The notes beneath the pieces were generated by a model. The model did not search any database. It was not told the DNA's origin and saw nothing but the letters and a program-made list of their open reading frames with translations. This document shows, piece by piece, positions 25,845 through 35,060 of a stretch of DNA of 64,000 bases. Position 1 is the first letter of the stretch. Each line of letters starts with the position of its first letter. This DNA comes from an uncultured Lachnospiraceae bacterium. GTDB taxonomy: Bacteria > Bacillota > Clostridia > Lachnospirales > Lachnospiraceae. Position numbers and translations under genes: made by a program. Location: assembly GCA_947632515.1 (NCBI GenBank), contig CANRPO010000009.1:1-64000 (forward strand), in the 5' to 3' direction.

Positions 25845-27314
25845 ATGATGGCAAGGTTAAAAAAGTTGTTGGACCAAGTTGACTACGAGTGTGTTCGCGG
25901 CACGTTGGAGCGGGAAGTCTCGGATATTGTATACGATTCCCGCAGGGTGGCGCCCGGCTGTATGTTCATCTGCATACCGGGTGCGATCGTGGACGGGCAT
26001 ACCTTCGCGGCGGACGCCGTCAGGGCGGGAGCGACTACAGTCGTGGCGGAGCGGGACGTGGAGCTGCCCGACGGGGCGGACGTGACGGTGCTCAAGGTGC
26101 CGGACACACACTATGCCATGGCCTTTTTGTCGGCGGCCTTTTTCGGGCATCCCGCCGAGGAGATGAAGATCATCGGCATCACGGGAACCAAGGGCAAGAC
26201 GACCACGACCTATCTGGTGAAGTCCATTCTGGAACACGCGGGGCGAAAAGTAGGTCTGATCGGCACCATCGAGATCGTCATTGGCGACACGCACATCCAT
26301 GCGGATCACACCACGCCGGAATCCTATTTGATCCAGAAGTATTTCCGGCAGATGGCGGACGAGGGCTGCGACACCGTGGTGATGGAGGTGTCCTCTCAGG
26401 GGCTGATGCTCCACAGGACGCAGGGCTTTCTGTTTGATTACGGCATCTTCACGAATCTGGAGCCGGACCACATCGGCAAGGGCGAGCACCGGGATTTCAA
26501 CGACTATCTGCACTGCAAAGGACTGCTTTTCAAACAGTGTCAGGTGGGCATTGTCAACCATGACGACGCGCACTGGGAGGCCGTTACGGAGGGGCATACA
26601 TGCAGGCTGGAGACTTACGGCATCGACACGGAGGCCGATCTTCGGGCGGGCAATATCACCTTCCTGAAGGAGGCGGGCGATCTGGGCATGTCCTTCGATG
26701 TGACGGGGCTTGCGAACATGCATGTGCAGATCGCGACGCCCGGCAAATTCAGCGTCTACAACGCGCTGACGGCGATTGCCATCTGCAGGCACTTCGGCGT
26801 GGCGGACGAGGCGGTCAAGGAGGCGCTTTTGGCGGCGAAGGTGAAGGGGCGGATCGAGCCGGTCAAGGTGTCCGACAAGTTCACGCTGATCATCGACTAT
26901 GCCCACAACGCGATGGCGCTGAAGAGTCTGCTCACCACGCTGCGGGAGTATCAGCCCCACAGACTTGTCTGTCTCTTCGGGTGCGGCGGCAACCGCGCCA
27001 AGTCCAGAAGGTATGAGATGGGAGAAGTGAGCGGACAGCTGGCGGATCTCACCATCATCACGTCCGACAATCCGAGGGCGGAGGAACCGCAGGCGATCAT
27101 CGACGACATCAAGACCGGCATCGGCAGGACGGACGGCAGATACGTGGAGATTTGCGACAGAAAAGAGGCCATCGCCTACGCCATCGCCCACGGGGAGCCG
27201 GGGGACATCATCGTGCTGGCGGGCAAGGGACACGAGGATTATCAGGAGATCAACGGAGTCAAATACCCCATGGACGAGAGAGTGCTGATCCGGGAGATAC
27301 TTGAAGGAAGGTAG
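25845..27314 (+). CDS. murE: UDP-MurNAc-tripeptide synthetase (meso-diaminopimelate-adding)
   Basis: A 489-residue Mur ligase: N-terminal Mur_ligase domain, central ATPase with the P-loop GITGTKGKTTTTYL near residue 112, and a C-terminal domain. The amino-acid specificity loop reads SDNPRAEEP; DNPR is the meso-diaminopimelate signature, so the wall should be DAP-type. It adds the third residue to the peptidoglycan precursor in the cytoplasm. Two adjacent ATG codons (25845, 25848) follow AGGGGGTA. It is placed away from the dcw cluster at 46-51 kb, where murE often sits, and leads an operon with priA, def and fmt. Confidence 0.93.
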   Translation: MMARLKKLLDQVDYECVRGTLEREVSDIVYDSRRVAPGCMFICIPGAIVDGHTFAADAVRAGATTVVAERDVELPDGADVTVLKVPDTHYAMAFLSAAFFGHPAEEMKIIGITGTKGKTTTTYLVKSILEHAGRKVGLIGTIEIVIGDTHIHADHTTPESYLIQKYFRQMADEGCDTVVMEVSSQGLMLHRTQGFLFDYGIFTNLEPDHIGKGEHRDFNDYLHCKGLLFKQCQVGIVNHDDAHWEAVTEGHTCRLETYGIDTEADLRAGNITFLKEAGDLGMSFDVTGLANMHVQIATPGKFSVYNALTAIAICRHFGVADEAVKEALLAAKVKGRIEPVKVSDKFTLIIDYAHNAMALKSLLTTLREYQPHRLVCLFGCGGNRAKSRRYEMGEVSGQLADLTIITSDNPRAEEPQAIIDDIKTGIGRTDGRYVEICDRKEAIAYAIAHGEPGDIIVLAGKGHEDYQEINGVKYPMDERVLIREILEGR

Positions 27315-27321
27315 AGACGGC

Positions 27322-29562
27322 ATGGCGGAGAGATATGCGGACGTCATCGTGGATATTTCCCATGAGAAGGTAGACAGACCTTTTCAGTACAGGATCCCGC
27401 AGGAGCTGGGGCAAACCGTATATCCCGGCGTGCGGGTGCATGTGCCCTTCGGCAAGGGCAACCGGGATAAAGTCGGGTACGTGGTGGACGTCTCGGACAG
27501 GGCGGACTACCCGGCGGACAAGATCAAGAGCATCACAGCGGTGGACGAGAAGGGCGTCACCGCTCTGAGCGCGCAGATCAGGATCGCGTATTGGCTGAAA
27601 AGGCAGTACGGCTCCACCACGATCGCGGCGCTCAAGACCGTGCTGCCCGTGAAACAAAAGCTGCGGCAGTTGGAGCAGAAGAAAGTCACAAGGCTGCCCG
27701 ACGCGGATAAACTGCGGGCGGCGGCTTGCGTGTGCGAGGAGAAACACCAGACGGCGAAGGCGCGCGTGCTGCGGGCGCTGGCGGAGGAGGAGGTACTTCC
27801 CTACGAGCTGATCCGCAGGAAATTAAACGTCGCTCCGTCTACCATGCAGGCATTGGAAAAACAGGGTTTTCTGGCGATAGAGACGGAGAGCGTCTACCGC
27901 AATCCCGTGAAACACATGGACACGAAGGAGCGGCGCGTCGTTCTGAGCAGTGCGCAAAGCGCTATCGTGGAGGACGTGATGCAGGATTACAGGGCGGGGA
28001 CGCCCCGCACCTGCCTGATCCACGGCATTACGGGGAGCGGCAAGACGGAGGTGTATCTGGGCATCATAGAGCAGATGGTCGCCATGGGGAGACAGGCGAT
28101 CGTGCTCATACCCGAGATCGCCCTCACCTATCAGACCCTCCTGCGTTTCTATAAAAGGTTTGGGGACCGCGTCTCCGTGATGAACTCTACCCTCTCCCAG
28201 GGGGAAAAGTACGATCAGATCAGACGGGCCGAGGCGGGGGAGTTGGACGTGATCATCGGGCCGAGATCGGCGCTGTTCACTCCTTTTCCCCATCTGGGTG
28301 TGATCATCGTGGACGAGGAGCACGAGGCAAGCTACAAGAGCGAGTCCGCGCCCAAGTACCACGCCAGAGAGACGGCGATCCGGATCGCCTCTATGTACGG
28401 GGCCAGCGTGGTGCTGGGCTCGGCGACGCCGTCCCTGGAGGCCTACTACCGCGCCAGGGCGGGCGTCTATAAGCTGTACGAGATGACCGACAGGCACGGA
28501 AACAGCAGGCTGCCGTCCGTATACGTGGTGGATCTGCGGGAAGAATTAAAACATGGCAACCGCTCCGTGTTCAGCGCCAAACTGCGCGATCTGATCGGGC
28601 AGAGACTGCGGGCCGGGGAGCAGACCATGCTTTTCCTGAACAGGAGAGGATACGCGGGTTTCGTCTCCTGTCGGGCCTGCGGGCATGTGATGAAGTGCCC
28701 GCACTGCGACGTGTCGCTCTCCGAGCACAGGGGCGGCAGGCTGGTGTGCCATTACTGCGGTTACGAGGAGATCCGCCGCGCGGTCTGTCCGTCCTGCGGT
28801 TCTAAGTATCTGATGGGATTCAAGGCAGGCACGGAGCAGATCGTTGAGGCGCTGCGAAGGGAGTTCCCGTCGGCGCGGGTGCTGCGCATGGATGCCGACA
28901 CCACGCGCACGAAGGAGAGCTATGAGAAGATCCTGGCGGCGTTTGCGGACGAGAAGGCGGATATTCTGGTGGGGACCCAGATGATCGTCAAGGGACATGA
29001 TTTCCCCAATGTCACGCTGGTGGGGATCCTGGCGGCGGATCTGTCCCTGAACAGAAACGATTACCGCGCGGGGGAGAGGACCTTCCAGCTTTTGACCCAA
29101 GCCGCGGGACGCGCGGGAAGAGGCGATAAGCCGGGCGAGGTGGTCATCCAGACTTACCAGCCGGAGCACTACAGCATCGTTCATGCGGCCGGACAGGACT
29201 ACCTTGGATTCTACGAGGAGGAGATCGCCTACCGCCAGCTCATGCAGTATCCGCCTGTGGCGCACATGCTTGCCGTGCTGGTCGTTTCCGGCGAACAGGG
29301 AGCCGGTGCGAAACTGTGCGGGGAGCTGGCGGCTGTGGCCGCGAACAGGGCAAAAGAACGGGCACAGAGTCTGCAGGTGATCGGGCCGGCGGAGGCGGCG
29401 ATCGGCAAGATCAACGATCTGTACCGCCATGTGTTCTATGTGAAACACAGCGATTATCAGGCTCTGGTGGAGATCAAGGACGCGCTGGAGCTGTTCTGCA
29501 GGGATCAGGAGGCAAAAAACGTCTCGGTGCAGTATGATTTCGACCCGATGAATACATATTAA
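27322..29562 (+). CDS. priA: Primosomal protein N' (replication restart helicase)
   Basis: A 746-residue PriA. The N-terminal DNA-binding domain begins AERYADVIVDISHEKVDRPF. The helicase core has the Walker A ITGSGKTEVYL and the DEEH box (VDEEHEASYK). A zinc-binding region carries paired cysteines (CRACGHVMKCPHC, CHYCGYE, CPSCGS), and the C-terminal helicase part has GTQMIVKGHDFPNVTLVG. It reloads the replisome at stalled forks. ATG 27322 is the likely start; a TTG at 27301 lies inside the end of murE. It is followed by def after 29 bases. Confidence 0.94.
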   Translation: MAERYADVIVDISHEKVDRPFQYRIPQELGQTVYPGVRVHVPFGKGNRDKVGYVVDVSDRADYPADKIKSITAVDEKGVTALSAQIRIAYWLKRQYGSTTIAALKTVLPVKQKLRQLEQKKVTRLPDADKLRAAACVCEEKHQTAKARVLRALAEEEVLPYELIRRKLNVAPSTMQALEKQGFLAIETESVYRNPVKHMDTKERRVVLSSAQSAIVEDVMQDYRAGTPRTCLIHGITGSGKTEVYLGIIEQMVAMGRQAIVLIPEIALTYQTLLRFYKRFGDRVSVMNSTLSQGEKYDQIRRAEAGELDVIIGPRSALFTPFPHLGVIIVDEEHEASYKSESAPKYHARETAIRIASMYGASVVLGSATPSLEAYYRARAGVYKLYEMTDRHGNSRLPSVYVVDLREELKHGNRSVFSAKLRDLIGQRLRAGEQTMLFLNRRGYAGFVSCRACGHVMKCPHCDVSLSEHRGGRLVCHYCGYEEIRRAVCPSCGSKYLMGFKAGTEQIVEALRREFPSARVLRMDADTTRTKESYEKILAAFADEKADILVGTQMIVKGHDFPNVTLVGILAADLSLNRNDYRAGERTFQLLTQAAGRAGRGDKPGEVVIQTYQPEHYSIVHAAGQDYLGFYEEEIAYRQLMQYPPVAHMLAVLVVSGEQGAGAKLCGELAAVAANRAKERAQSLQVIGPAEAAIGKINDLYRHVFYVKHSDYQALVEIKDALELFCRDQEAKNVSVQYDFDPMNTY

Positions 29563-29591
29563 TGAATGACATAAGAAGGAGAGGATAAAGC

Positions 29592-30080
29592 ATGGCAATC
29601 AGAAAAATCAGGGAGATGGGCGATCCGGTCCTCGGCAAGCGGTGCAAGGAAGTGACGGAGATCACCCCGAGAATACAGGAACTGATCGACGATATGTACG
29701 AGACGCTGTACGAGGCGGAGGGCGTAGGACTCGCCGCGCCGCAGGTGGGCGTCCTGAAGAGGATCGTCGTGATCGATGTGACGGGGGAAGACCCGCTCCT
29801 GCTCATCAACCCGAAGATCATGGAGACCAGCGGGGAGCAGGAAGGGTATGAAGGGTGCTTGAGCGTTCCGGGCAAGAGCGGCATCGTCGTGCGGCCCAAC
29901 TATGTCAAGGTGCTCGCCTACAATGAGAATCTGGAGCCTTTCGAGCTGGAGGGCACGGAGCTTTTGGCGCGGGCGATCTGTCACGAGCTGGACCATCTGG
30001 ACGGCCATCTGTATGTGGAAAAAGTGGATGGGCCGTTGGTCAATACGGCCGATCTGGAGGACGAGGAGGAGAACTCATGA
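29592..30080 (+). CDS. def: Peptide deformylase
   Basis: A 162-residue protein with all three deformylase motifs: GVGLAAPQVG, EGCLSVPG (metal-binding Cys) and HELDHLDG (two metal-binding His and catalytic Glu). It removes the formyl group from nascent proteins. It overlaps fmt by ATGA, coupling the enzyme that removes the group to the one that adds it, as is common. Confidence 0.97.
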   Translation: MAIRKIREMGDPVLGKRCKEVTEITPRIQELIDDMYETLYEAEGVGLAAPQVGVLKRIVVIDVTGEDPLLLINPKIMETSGEQEGYEGCLSVPGKSGIVVRPNYVKVLAYNENLEPFELEGTELLARAICHELDHLDGHLYVEKVDGPLVNTADLEDEEENS

Positions 30081-31042
30081 GGATAGTGTTCATGGGGACG
30101 CCTGATTTTGCGGTCAGCGCATTGCGGGCGATCCTGCATGCGGGGCATGAGGTGGCGGCCGTTGTGACGCAGCCGGATAAGCCGAAAGGGAGGGGCAGGG
30201 AGATACAGATGTCTCCTGTCAAGACATGCGCGCTGGAACACGGCGTCCCGGTGTTCCAGCCTGTCAAAATCAGGGAGCCGGAGGCCGTGGCCACACTCAG
30301 GACTTACGGGGCGGATATTTTCGTGGTGGCCGCCTTCGGGCAGATCCTGACGGAAGAGATCTTAGCCATGCCGCCTTACGGCTGCGTCAATATCCACGCC
30401 TCCCTGCTGCCGAGATACAGAGGCGCCGCGCCGATCCAGCAGGCCATCATCGACGGGGAGAAGAGGACCGGCGTCACCATCATGCAGATGGATGCAGGCA
30501 TAGACACGGGAGACATGCTCATGAAGACGGAGGTCGCCATCGACGCGAGAGAGACGGGGGACAGTCTGCACGACAAGCTGGCCGCCGCGGGCGCAGAGCT
30601 GATCGTGGAGGCGCTGGCGGCGATAGAGCACGGCGGCGTGACGCCGGTCAGGCAGAACGAGGAGGAGGCCTGCTACGTCAGGATGCTCAACAAGTCCATG
30701 GGCCGGATCGACTGGAGACAGGGAGCGGGCAGACTGGACTGTCTGATCCGCGGGCTGCTCTCGTGGCCGGGAGCCTACACCGTGCGAAACGGCAGGACGC
30801 TTAAGATCTGGGAGGAGGAGCCTGTGACGTGGGAGGCGTTTCGCGAAAGGGGCGCGGCCGCAGACGCCGACGGCGCGGCGCCGGGCACGGTGGTCCTCGT
30901 GGAGCGGGACGCTTTCTATGTGCAGACGGGCGACGGTGTCCTCAGGATCCTGTCTGTGCAGCCGGAGGGCAAAAAGCGTATGGCGGTGAAGGATTTTCTG
31001 TTGGGCTATCCGATCAAGACGGGGGAGAGATTGGGCGCATAG
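30077..31042 (+). CDS. fmt: Methionyl-tRNA formyltransferase
   Basis: A 321-residue protein. The formyltransferase domain has VFMGTPDFAVSAL at the start, the catalytic NIHASLLPRYRGAAPIQQAI region and the later MQMDAGIDTGDML. The C-terminal OB-fold domain begins near residue 210 (RIDWRQGAGRLDCLIRGL). It formylates initiator Met-tRNA using 10-formyl-tetrahydrofolate. A short alanine/glycine-rich loop (AAADADGAAPG) lies in the C-terminal domain. Confidence 0.96.
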   Translation: MRIVFMGTPDFAVSALRAILHAGHEVAAVVTQPDKPKGRGREIQMSPVKTCALEHGVPVFQPVKIREPEAVATLRTYGADIFVVAAFGQILTEEILAMPPYGCVNIHASLLPRYRGAAPIQQAIIDGEKRTGVTIMQMDAGIDTGDMLMKTEVAIDARETGDSLHDKLAAAGAELIVEALAAIEHGGVTPVRQNEEEACYVRMLNKSMGRIDWRQGAGRLDCLIRGLLSWPGAYTVRNGRTLKIWEEEPVTWEAFRERGAAADADGAAPGTVVLVERDAFYVQTGDGVLRILSVQPEGKKRMAVKDFLLGYPIKTGERLGA

Positions 31043-31060
31043 GAGAAAGGAAGGAAGAGT

Positions 31061-31777
31061 ATGGGTTACTACGGTTATTACGGTTACTATTTTGATCCCA
31101 CGTATCTGTTGGTGCTGGTCGGGGCGGTGCTGTGCATCTGGGCGCAGGCGCGGGTCAGCTCCACTTACAGGAAGTATGCCCGCGTCAGGAGCAGGAGCGG
31201 CCTGACCGGAGCTGAGGCGGCGCAGCGGATCTTACAGCTTTCGGGCATCTACGATGTGAACATCGAGCATGTGCGCGGCGAACTGACAGATCACTACGAT
31301 CCGTCGGGCAAAGTGCTGCGCCTGTCGGATGCCGTGTATGGGTCCAACTCCGTTGCGGCCATCGGCGTGGCGGCGCACGAGTGCGGACACGCGGTGCAGC
31401 ATCACAAGGGGTATGCGCCGCTGTCCTTCAGGACGGCGCTTGTCCCCGTGGCGAATATCGGTTCCTGGGCGGGCGTGCCGCTTATTCTGCTGGGGGTGTT
31501 TCTCGGCATGAATCATACGCTGATCCAGATCGGGATCTGGGTGTTCGCCTTGGCGGTGCTTTTTCAGATCGTGACGCTCCCCGTGGAGTTCAACGCCTCG
31601 TCGCGGGCGCTTGCGATGTTGGGCGATTACGGTATGCTGGAGCAGAGCGAGGTGAACGGCTGCCGCAAGGTATTGTCCGCCGCGGCGCTCACCTATGTGG
31701 CTGCTGCGGCTACCGCGATCCTGCAGCTATTGCGGCTAATCCTTTTGTTCGGCGGGGGAAACAGGCGGGACGACTGA
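31061..31777 (+). CDS. yugP: Neutral zinc metallopeptidase (YugP family)
   Basis: A 238-residue membrane protein with an N-terminal Tyr/Gly stretch (MGYYGYYGYYFDPTY), a first membrane helix, the zinc-binding HECGHAVQHH motif near residue 107 and two or three further helices. This is the conserved clostridial/bacillar YugP family, a putative membrane-bound metalloprotease of unknown substrate. Its place between fmt and rsmB is the usual one in Lachnospiraceae. Confidence 0.88.
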   Translation: MGYYGYYGYYFDPTYLLVLVGAVLCIWAQARVSSTYRKYARVRSRSGLTGAEAAQRILQLSGIYDVNIEHVRGELTDHYDPSGKVLRLSDAVYGSNSVAAIGVAAHECGHAVQHHKGYAPLSFRTALVPVANIGSWAGVPLILLGVFLGMNHTLIQIGIWVFALAVLFQIVTLPVEFNASSRALAMLGDYGMLEQSEVNGCRKVLSAAALTYVAAAATAILQLLRLILLFGGGNRRDD

Positions 31778-31829
31778 GCGGACGGCGCGCCGTGCGTCCG
31801 CGGGGATCGATATTCGGGGTGAGGAAGAG

Positions 31830-33182
31830 ATGAATGTACGGGAAGTGGTTCTGGATATTCTGCTGGAACTGTCAAGACAAGATGAATACAGCAACGTCCT
31901 GATCGCAGCCGTCCTCGCGAAGTACGACTATCTGGACGGAAGGGAGAAGGCGTTTATCAAGCGTGTCGCCGAGGGAACCGTGGAGCGCAGGATCCGGATC
32001 GACTATGTGCTGGGGCAGTTTTCCAAAGTCCCGGTGGAGAAGATGAAACCGCTTATCCGGGAACTTCTACGCATGAGCTGCTATCAGCTGCTTTTCATGG
32101 AAAAGATACCGGACGCGGCAGTCTGCGACGAGGCGGTCAAGCTGGCGAAGAAGAGGCATTTCCGGTCGCTGCAGGGGTATGTCAACGGCGTGCTGCGCGC
32201 CATAGCCGGAGGGAAGGAGACGATTGTCTATCCTGACAGGCAGACGGACTATCGGACGTATCTGTCTGTCTTTTACTCCATGCCCCGGTGGCTCGTGGAG
32301 CATTTCTGCGAGGCGTACGGGGAAGAACTGTGCGAGACGATCCTGCAGTCCTTTTTGCAGCGCAGAGCGGTCAGCGTCAGACTGCAGGAGACGCTTGGCG
32401 AAGAGGAGCGGCGGCGGCTGATCGACACATGGCGAAAACAGGGTGTCAGGGTGGAGCGCAGTCCCTATCTGCCCTACGCTGTCTCGGTGGAGCGGGCAGA
32501 CGGCATCCACAGTCTCGCGGGCTATGCGGAAGGAGCCTTTGCGGTGCAGGATCTCAGCTCCATGCTGGTGGTCGAGGCGGCGGAAATCAGGCCGGGAGAC
32601 ACCGTCATCGACGTCTGCGCCGCGCCCGGCGGCAAGGCGCTGCACGCGGCGGCGAAACTGGCGGGAACGGGGCGGGTCATCGCCTGCGATCTGACGGCTA
32701 AGAAAACCGACAGGATCGAGGAGAACAGGGCGAGGATGCGCATGGAGAACGTGTTCGTGCGGATGCGCGACGCCCGCGTCACGGACGAGGAACTGGCAGG
32801 GCAGGCGGATGTGCTGCTCGCCGATCTCCCCTGCTCGGGGCTTGGCGTGATCGGCAGGAAACAGGACATCAAGTACCGCGTGACGCCTGCGTCCATGAGG
32901 GAAGTTTTGTCGCTGCAAAAAGAGATCCTGCGCAATGTCGTAAAGTACCTGAAACCCACGGGCGTCATGATGTACAGTACCTGTACCATGAATCCGGCGG
33001 AGAACGAGGAGACGGTGGACTGGCTCTGCAGAGAGTTTGCCATGGAGACGGTGTCCATGGCCGGGGCGCTGCCCGAGCCCTTCGGTCGGGCGGCGGAGAG
33101 GGGCTTTATACAGCTTATGCCCGGCGTGCACGACACGGACGGATTTTTCATTGCGAAACTGCGCAGGAGAGAACACGCATGA
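31830..33182 (+). CDS. rsmB: 16S rRNA (cytosine-967-C5) methyltransferase
   Basis: A 450-residue protein with an N-terminal NusB-like RNA-binding domain (residues 1-140) and a C-terminal SAM-dependent domain with DVCAAPGGKALHAA, the catalytic LPCSGLGVIGRK and STCTMNPAENE motifs (two catalytic cysteines). It methylates C967 of 16S rRNA. The start follows GAGGAAGAG. It overlaps rlmN by ATGA. Confidence 0.94.
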   Translation: MNVREVVLDILLELSRQDEYSNVLIAAVLAKYDYLDGREKAFIKRVAEGTVERRIRIDYVLGQFSKVPVEKMKPLIRELLRMSCYQLLFMEKIPDAAVCDEAVKLAKKRHFRSLQGYVNGVLRAIAGGKETIVYPDRQTDYRTYLSVFYSMPRWLVEHFCEAYGEELCETILQSFLQRRAVSVRLQETLGEEERRRLIDTWRKQGVRVERSPYLPYAVSVERADGIHSLAGYAEGAFAVQDLSSMLVVEAAEIRPGDTVIDVCAAPGGKALHAAAKLAGTGRVIACDLTAKKTDRIEENRARMRMENVFVRMRDARVTDEELAGQADVLLADLPCSGLGVIGRKQDIKYRVTPASMREVLSLQKEILRNVVKYLKPTGVMMYSTCTMNPAENEETVDWLCREFAMETVSMAGALPEPFGRAAERGFIQLMPGVHDTDGFFIAKLRRREHA

Positions 33183-34210
33183 CGGATATAAAATCGCTCG
33201 CGCTGAGTGAGCTGAAAGATGAGATGGCGGCTATGGGAGAAAAGGCTTTCCGCGCGGAACAACTGTACGGGTGGATGCACAGGAAACTCGCCGTCTCCTA
33301 TGAGGAGATGACGAATCTTCCGAAAGCGCTTGCAGACCGCTGCAGGCAGCGGTACGAATACACTGTGTTAAAGCCGATTCTGGTGCAGGAGTCCGCCATC
33401 GACGGCACGAGGAAATATCTCTTTGGACTGGCCGACGGCAATGCGGTGGAGAGCGTTCTGATGCGCTATAAGCATGGCAACTGCGTGTGTGTCTCCTCCC
33501 AGGTCGGCTGCCGTATGGGCTGTCGATTCTGCGCCTCCACGCTGGACGGATTAGAGCGGAATCTTCGTCCTTCGGAGATGCTGGATCAGGTCTACGCCAT
33601 CATGCGCCACACGGGGGAGCGGGTGTCCAACGTGGTGGTCATGGGGAGCGGCGAGCCGCTTGACAACTACGACAATCTGCTGCGGTTCATCGAACTGCTC
33701 ACGGACGAAAATGGGCTGCACATCAGCCAGCGCAACGTCACTGTGTCCACCTGCGGACTGGTGCCTGAGATGCGGCGGCTCGCAGACAGAAAACTGCAGA
33801 TCACGCCGGCGCTCTCCCTGCATGCCGCGACGGACGAAAAGAGAAGAGCGCTTATGCCCATCGCCGAGCGTTACCCGTTGGAGGAGTTGATGGAGGCCTG
33901 CGCATACTATTTCGAGCAGACGGGCAGACGGATCACTTTCGAGTACAGTCTGGTGAAGGGCGTCAACGATTCGGAGGAGGACGCCGGGAAACTCGCATCC
34001 CTCATCGGCCGCCTCAACTGTCACGTCAACCTGATCCCTGTCAACCCGATCAGGGAGCGCGGCTACAGACAGTCGGACAGACGGGCGGTGGAGGCATTTC
34101 GGAATCGGCTGCAAAACAGGGGGATCAATGTCACGGTCAGAAGGGAAATGGGGCGGGACATCGACGGCGCCTGCGGACAGCTGCGGCGCAGATATAGGAA
34201 GGAGACATAG
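33179..34210 (+). CDS. rlmN: 23S rRNA (adenine-2503-C2) methyltransferase
   Basis: A 343-residue radical-SAM methyltransferase with the cluster motif CRMGCRFCAST near residue 110, VVMGSGEPLDNYDN, and the catalytic cysteine close to the C-terminus (DIDGACGQLRRRY). It methylates A2503 of 23S rRNA, and also tRNA in some species. It is the end of the tightly overlapped translation part of the operon; a fresh promoter follows before prpC. Confidence 0.95.
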   Translation: MTDIKSLALSELKDEMAAMGEKAFRAEQLYGWMHRKLAVSYEEMTNLPKALADRCRQRYEYTVLKPILVQESAIDGTRKYLFGLADGNAVESVLMRYKHGNCVCVSSQVGCRMGCRFCASTLDGLERNLRPSEMLDQVYAIMRHTGERVSNVVVMGSGEPLDNYDNLLRFIELLTDENGLHISQRNVTVSTCGLVPEMRRLADRKLQITPALSLHAATDEKRRALMPIAERYPLEELMEACAYYFEQTGRRITFEYSLVKGVNDSEEDAGKLASLIGRLNCHVNLIPVNPIRERGYRQSDRRAVEAFRNRLQNRGINVTVRREMGRDIDGACGQLRRRYRKET

Positions 34211-34226
34211 CGCTTTTCAGATCTTT

Positions 34227-34255
34227 TTGACCTTTTACGGGCAGTGTGTTAAAAT
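34227..34255 (+). promoter_or_regulatory. Promoter of prpC-prkC-rsgA
   Basis: TTGACC at 34227, a 17-base spacer and TAAAAT at 34250, with about 60 bases of leader. It allows the signalling genes to be expressed apart from the upstream operon. Confidence 0.65.
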
Positions 34256-34313
34256 ATTAAGGTTACAGGCAATATTTGGTAAGTATCGGAAACGGTAACA
34301 GGAGGAATTGACG

Positions 34314-35060
34314 GTGCTCAGAGCCTATGCGGTAACGGATATCGGACGGAAAAGACAACTGAATCAGGATTTTATCTATCTGTCGGAGACGCCGGTCGGC
34401 AATCTGCCCAATCTCTTTATTGTGGCAGACGGCATGGGAGGACACAAGGCGGGAGATTACGCGTCCCGCTACGCGGTGGAGACTGTGGTGGAGGAGATCG
34501 GCGCGTCGTTTGAGAAGAATCCGATCAGGATCATGGGCGCGGCGATCGGCAGGGCGAACGCCCTCATACGGCAGAGAGCACGTGAGAACATAGCCTACAA
34601 TGGCATGGGAACGACCATGGTGGCAGCCACATGTATCGGCAGATACCTGGAGGTGGCCAACGTGGGCGACAGCAGACTGTACGTCGTCAACGACAGGATC
34701 GAACAGATCACGGAGGATCACTCTCTTGTGGAGGAGATGGTGCGCATGGGCGGCATAGACAGGGCCTCCGCCAGGAACCATCCGGACAAGAACATCATCA
34801 CGAGAGCGATCGGTGCGAGAGATTACATTGACGCCGACTTTTTCAACAGGGAGCTGCAGCCGGGAGATCTGGTGCTGCTGTGTTCCGACGGCCTGACGAA
34901 TATGGTGGAGGACGCAGAGATCCGCCGGATTCTGACGGGGGAAGGAAGTCTGAAGGAGAGAACGGAGGAGTTGGTGGCGGCCGCCAACCGAAACGGCGGC
35001 AAGGACAATATTTCCGTGATCGTTATCGAGCCGTTAGCAGATGAGGTGAAACATGATTAA
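34314..35060 (+). CDS. prpC: PP2C-type Ser/Thr protein phosphatase
   Basis: A 248-residue PPM/PP2C phosphatase with the metal-binding motifs DIGRKRQLNQDF, VADGMGGHKAGD, NVGDSRLY and CSDGLTNMV. It reverses phosphorylation by the PrkC kinase encoded directly downstream, whose start overlaps its last codons. I choose the GTG at 34314, seven bases after GGAGGA; the in-frame TTG at 34308 is too close to that site. Confidence 0.94.
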   Translation: MLRAYAVTDIGRKRQLNQDFIYLSETPVGNLPNLFIVADGMGGHKAGDYASRYAVETVVEEIGASFEKNPIRIMGAAIGRANALIRQRARENIAYNGMGTTMVAATCIGRYLEVANVGDSRLYVVNDRIEQITEDHSLVEEMVRMGGIDRASARNHPDKNIITRAIGARDYIDADFFNRELQPGDLVLLCSDGLTNMVEDAEIRRILTGEGSLKERTEELVAAANRNGGKDNISVIVIEPLADEVKHD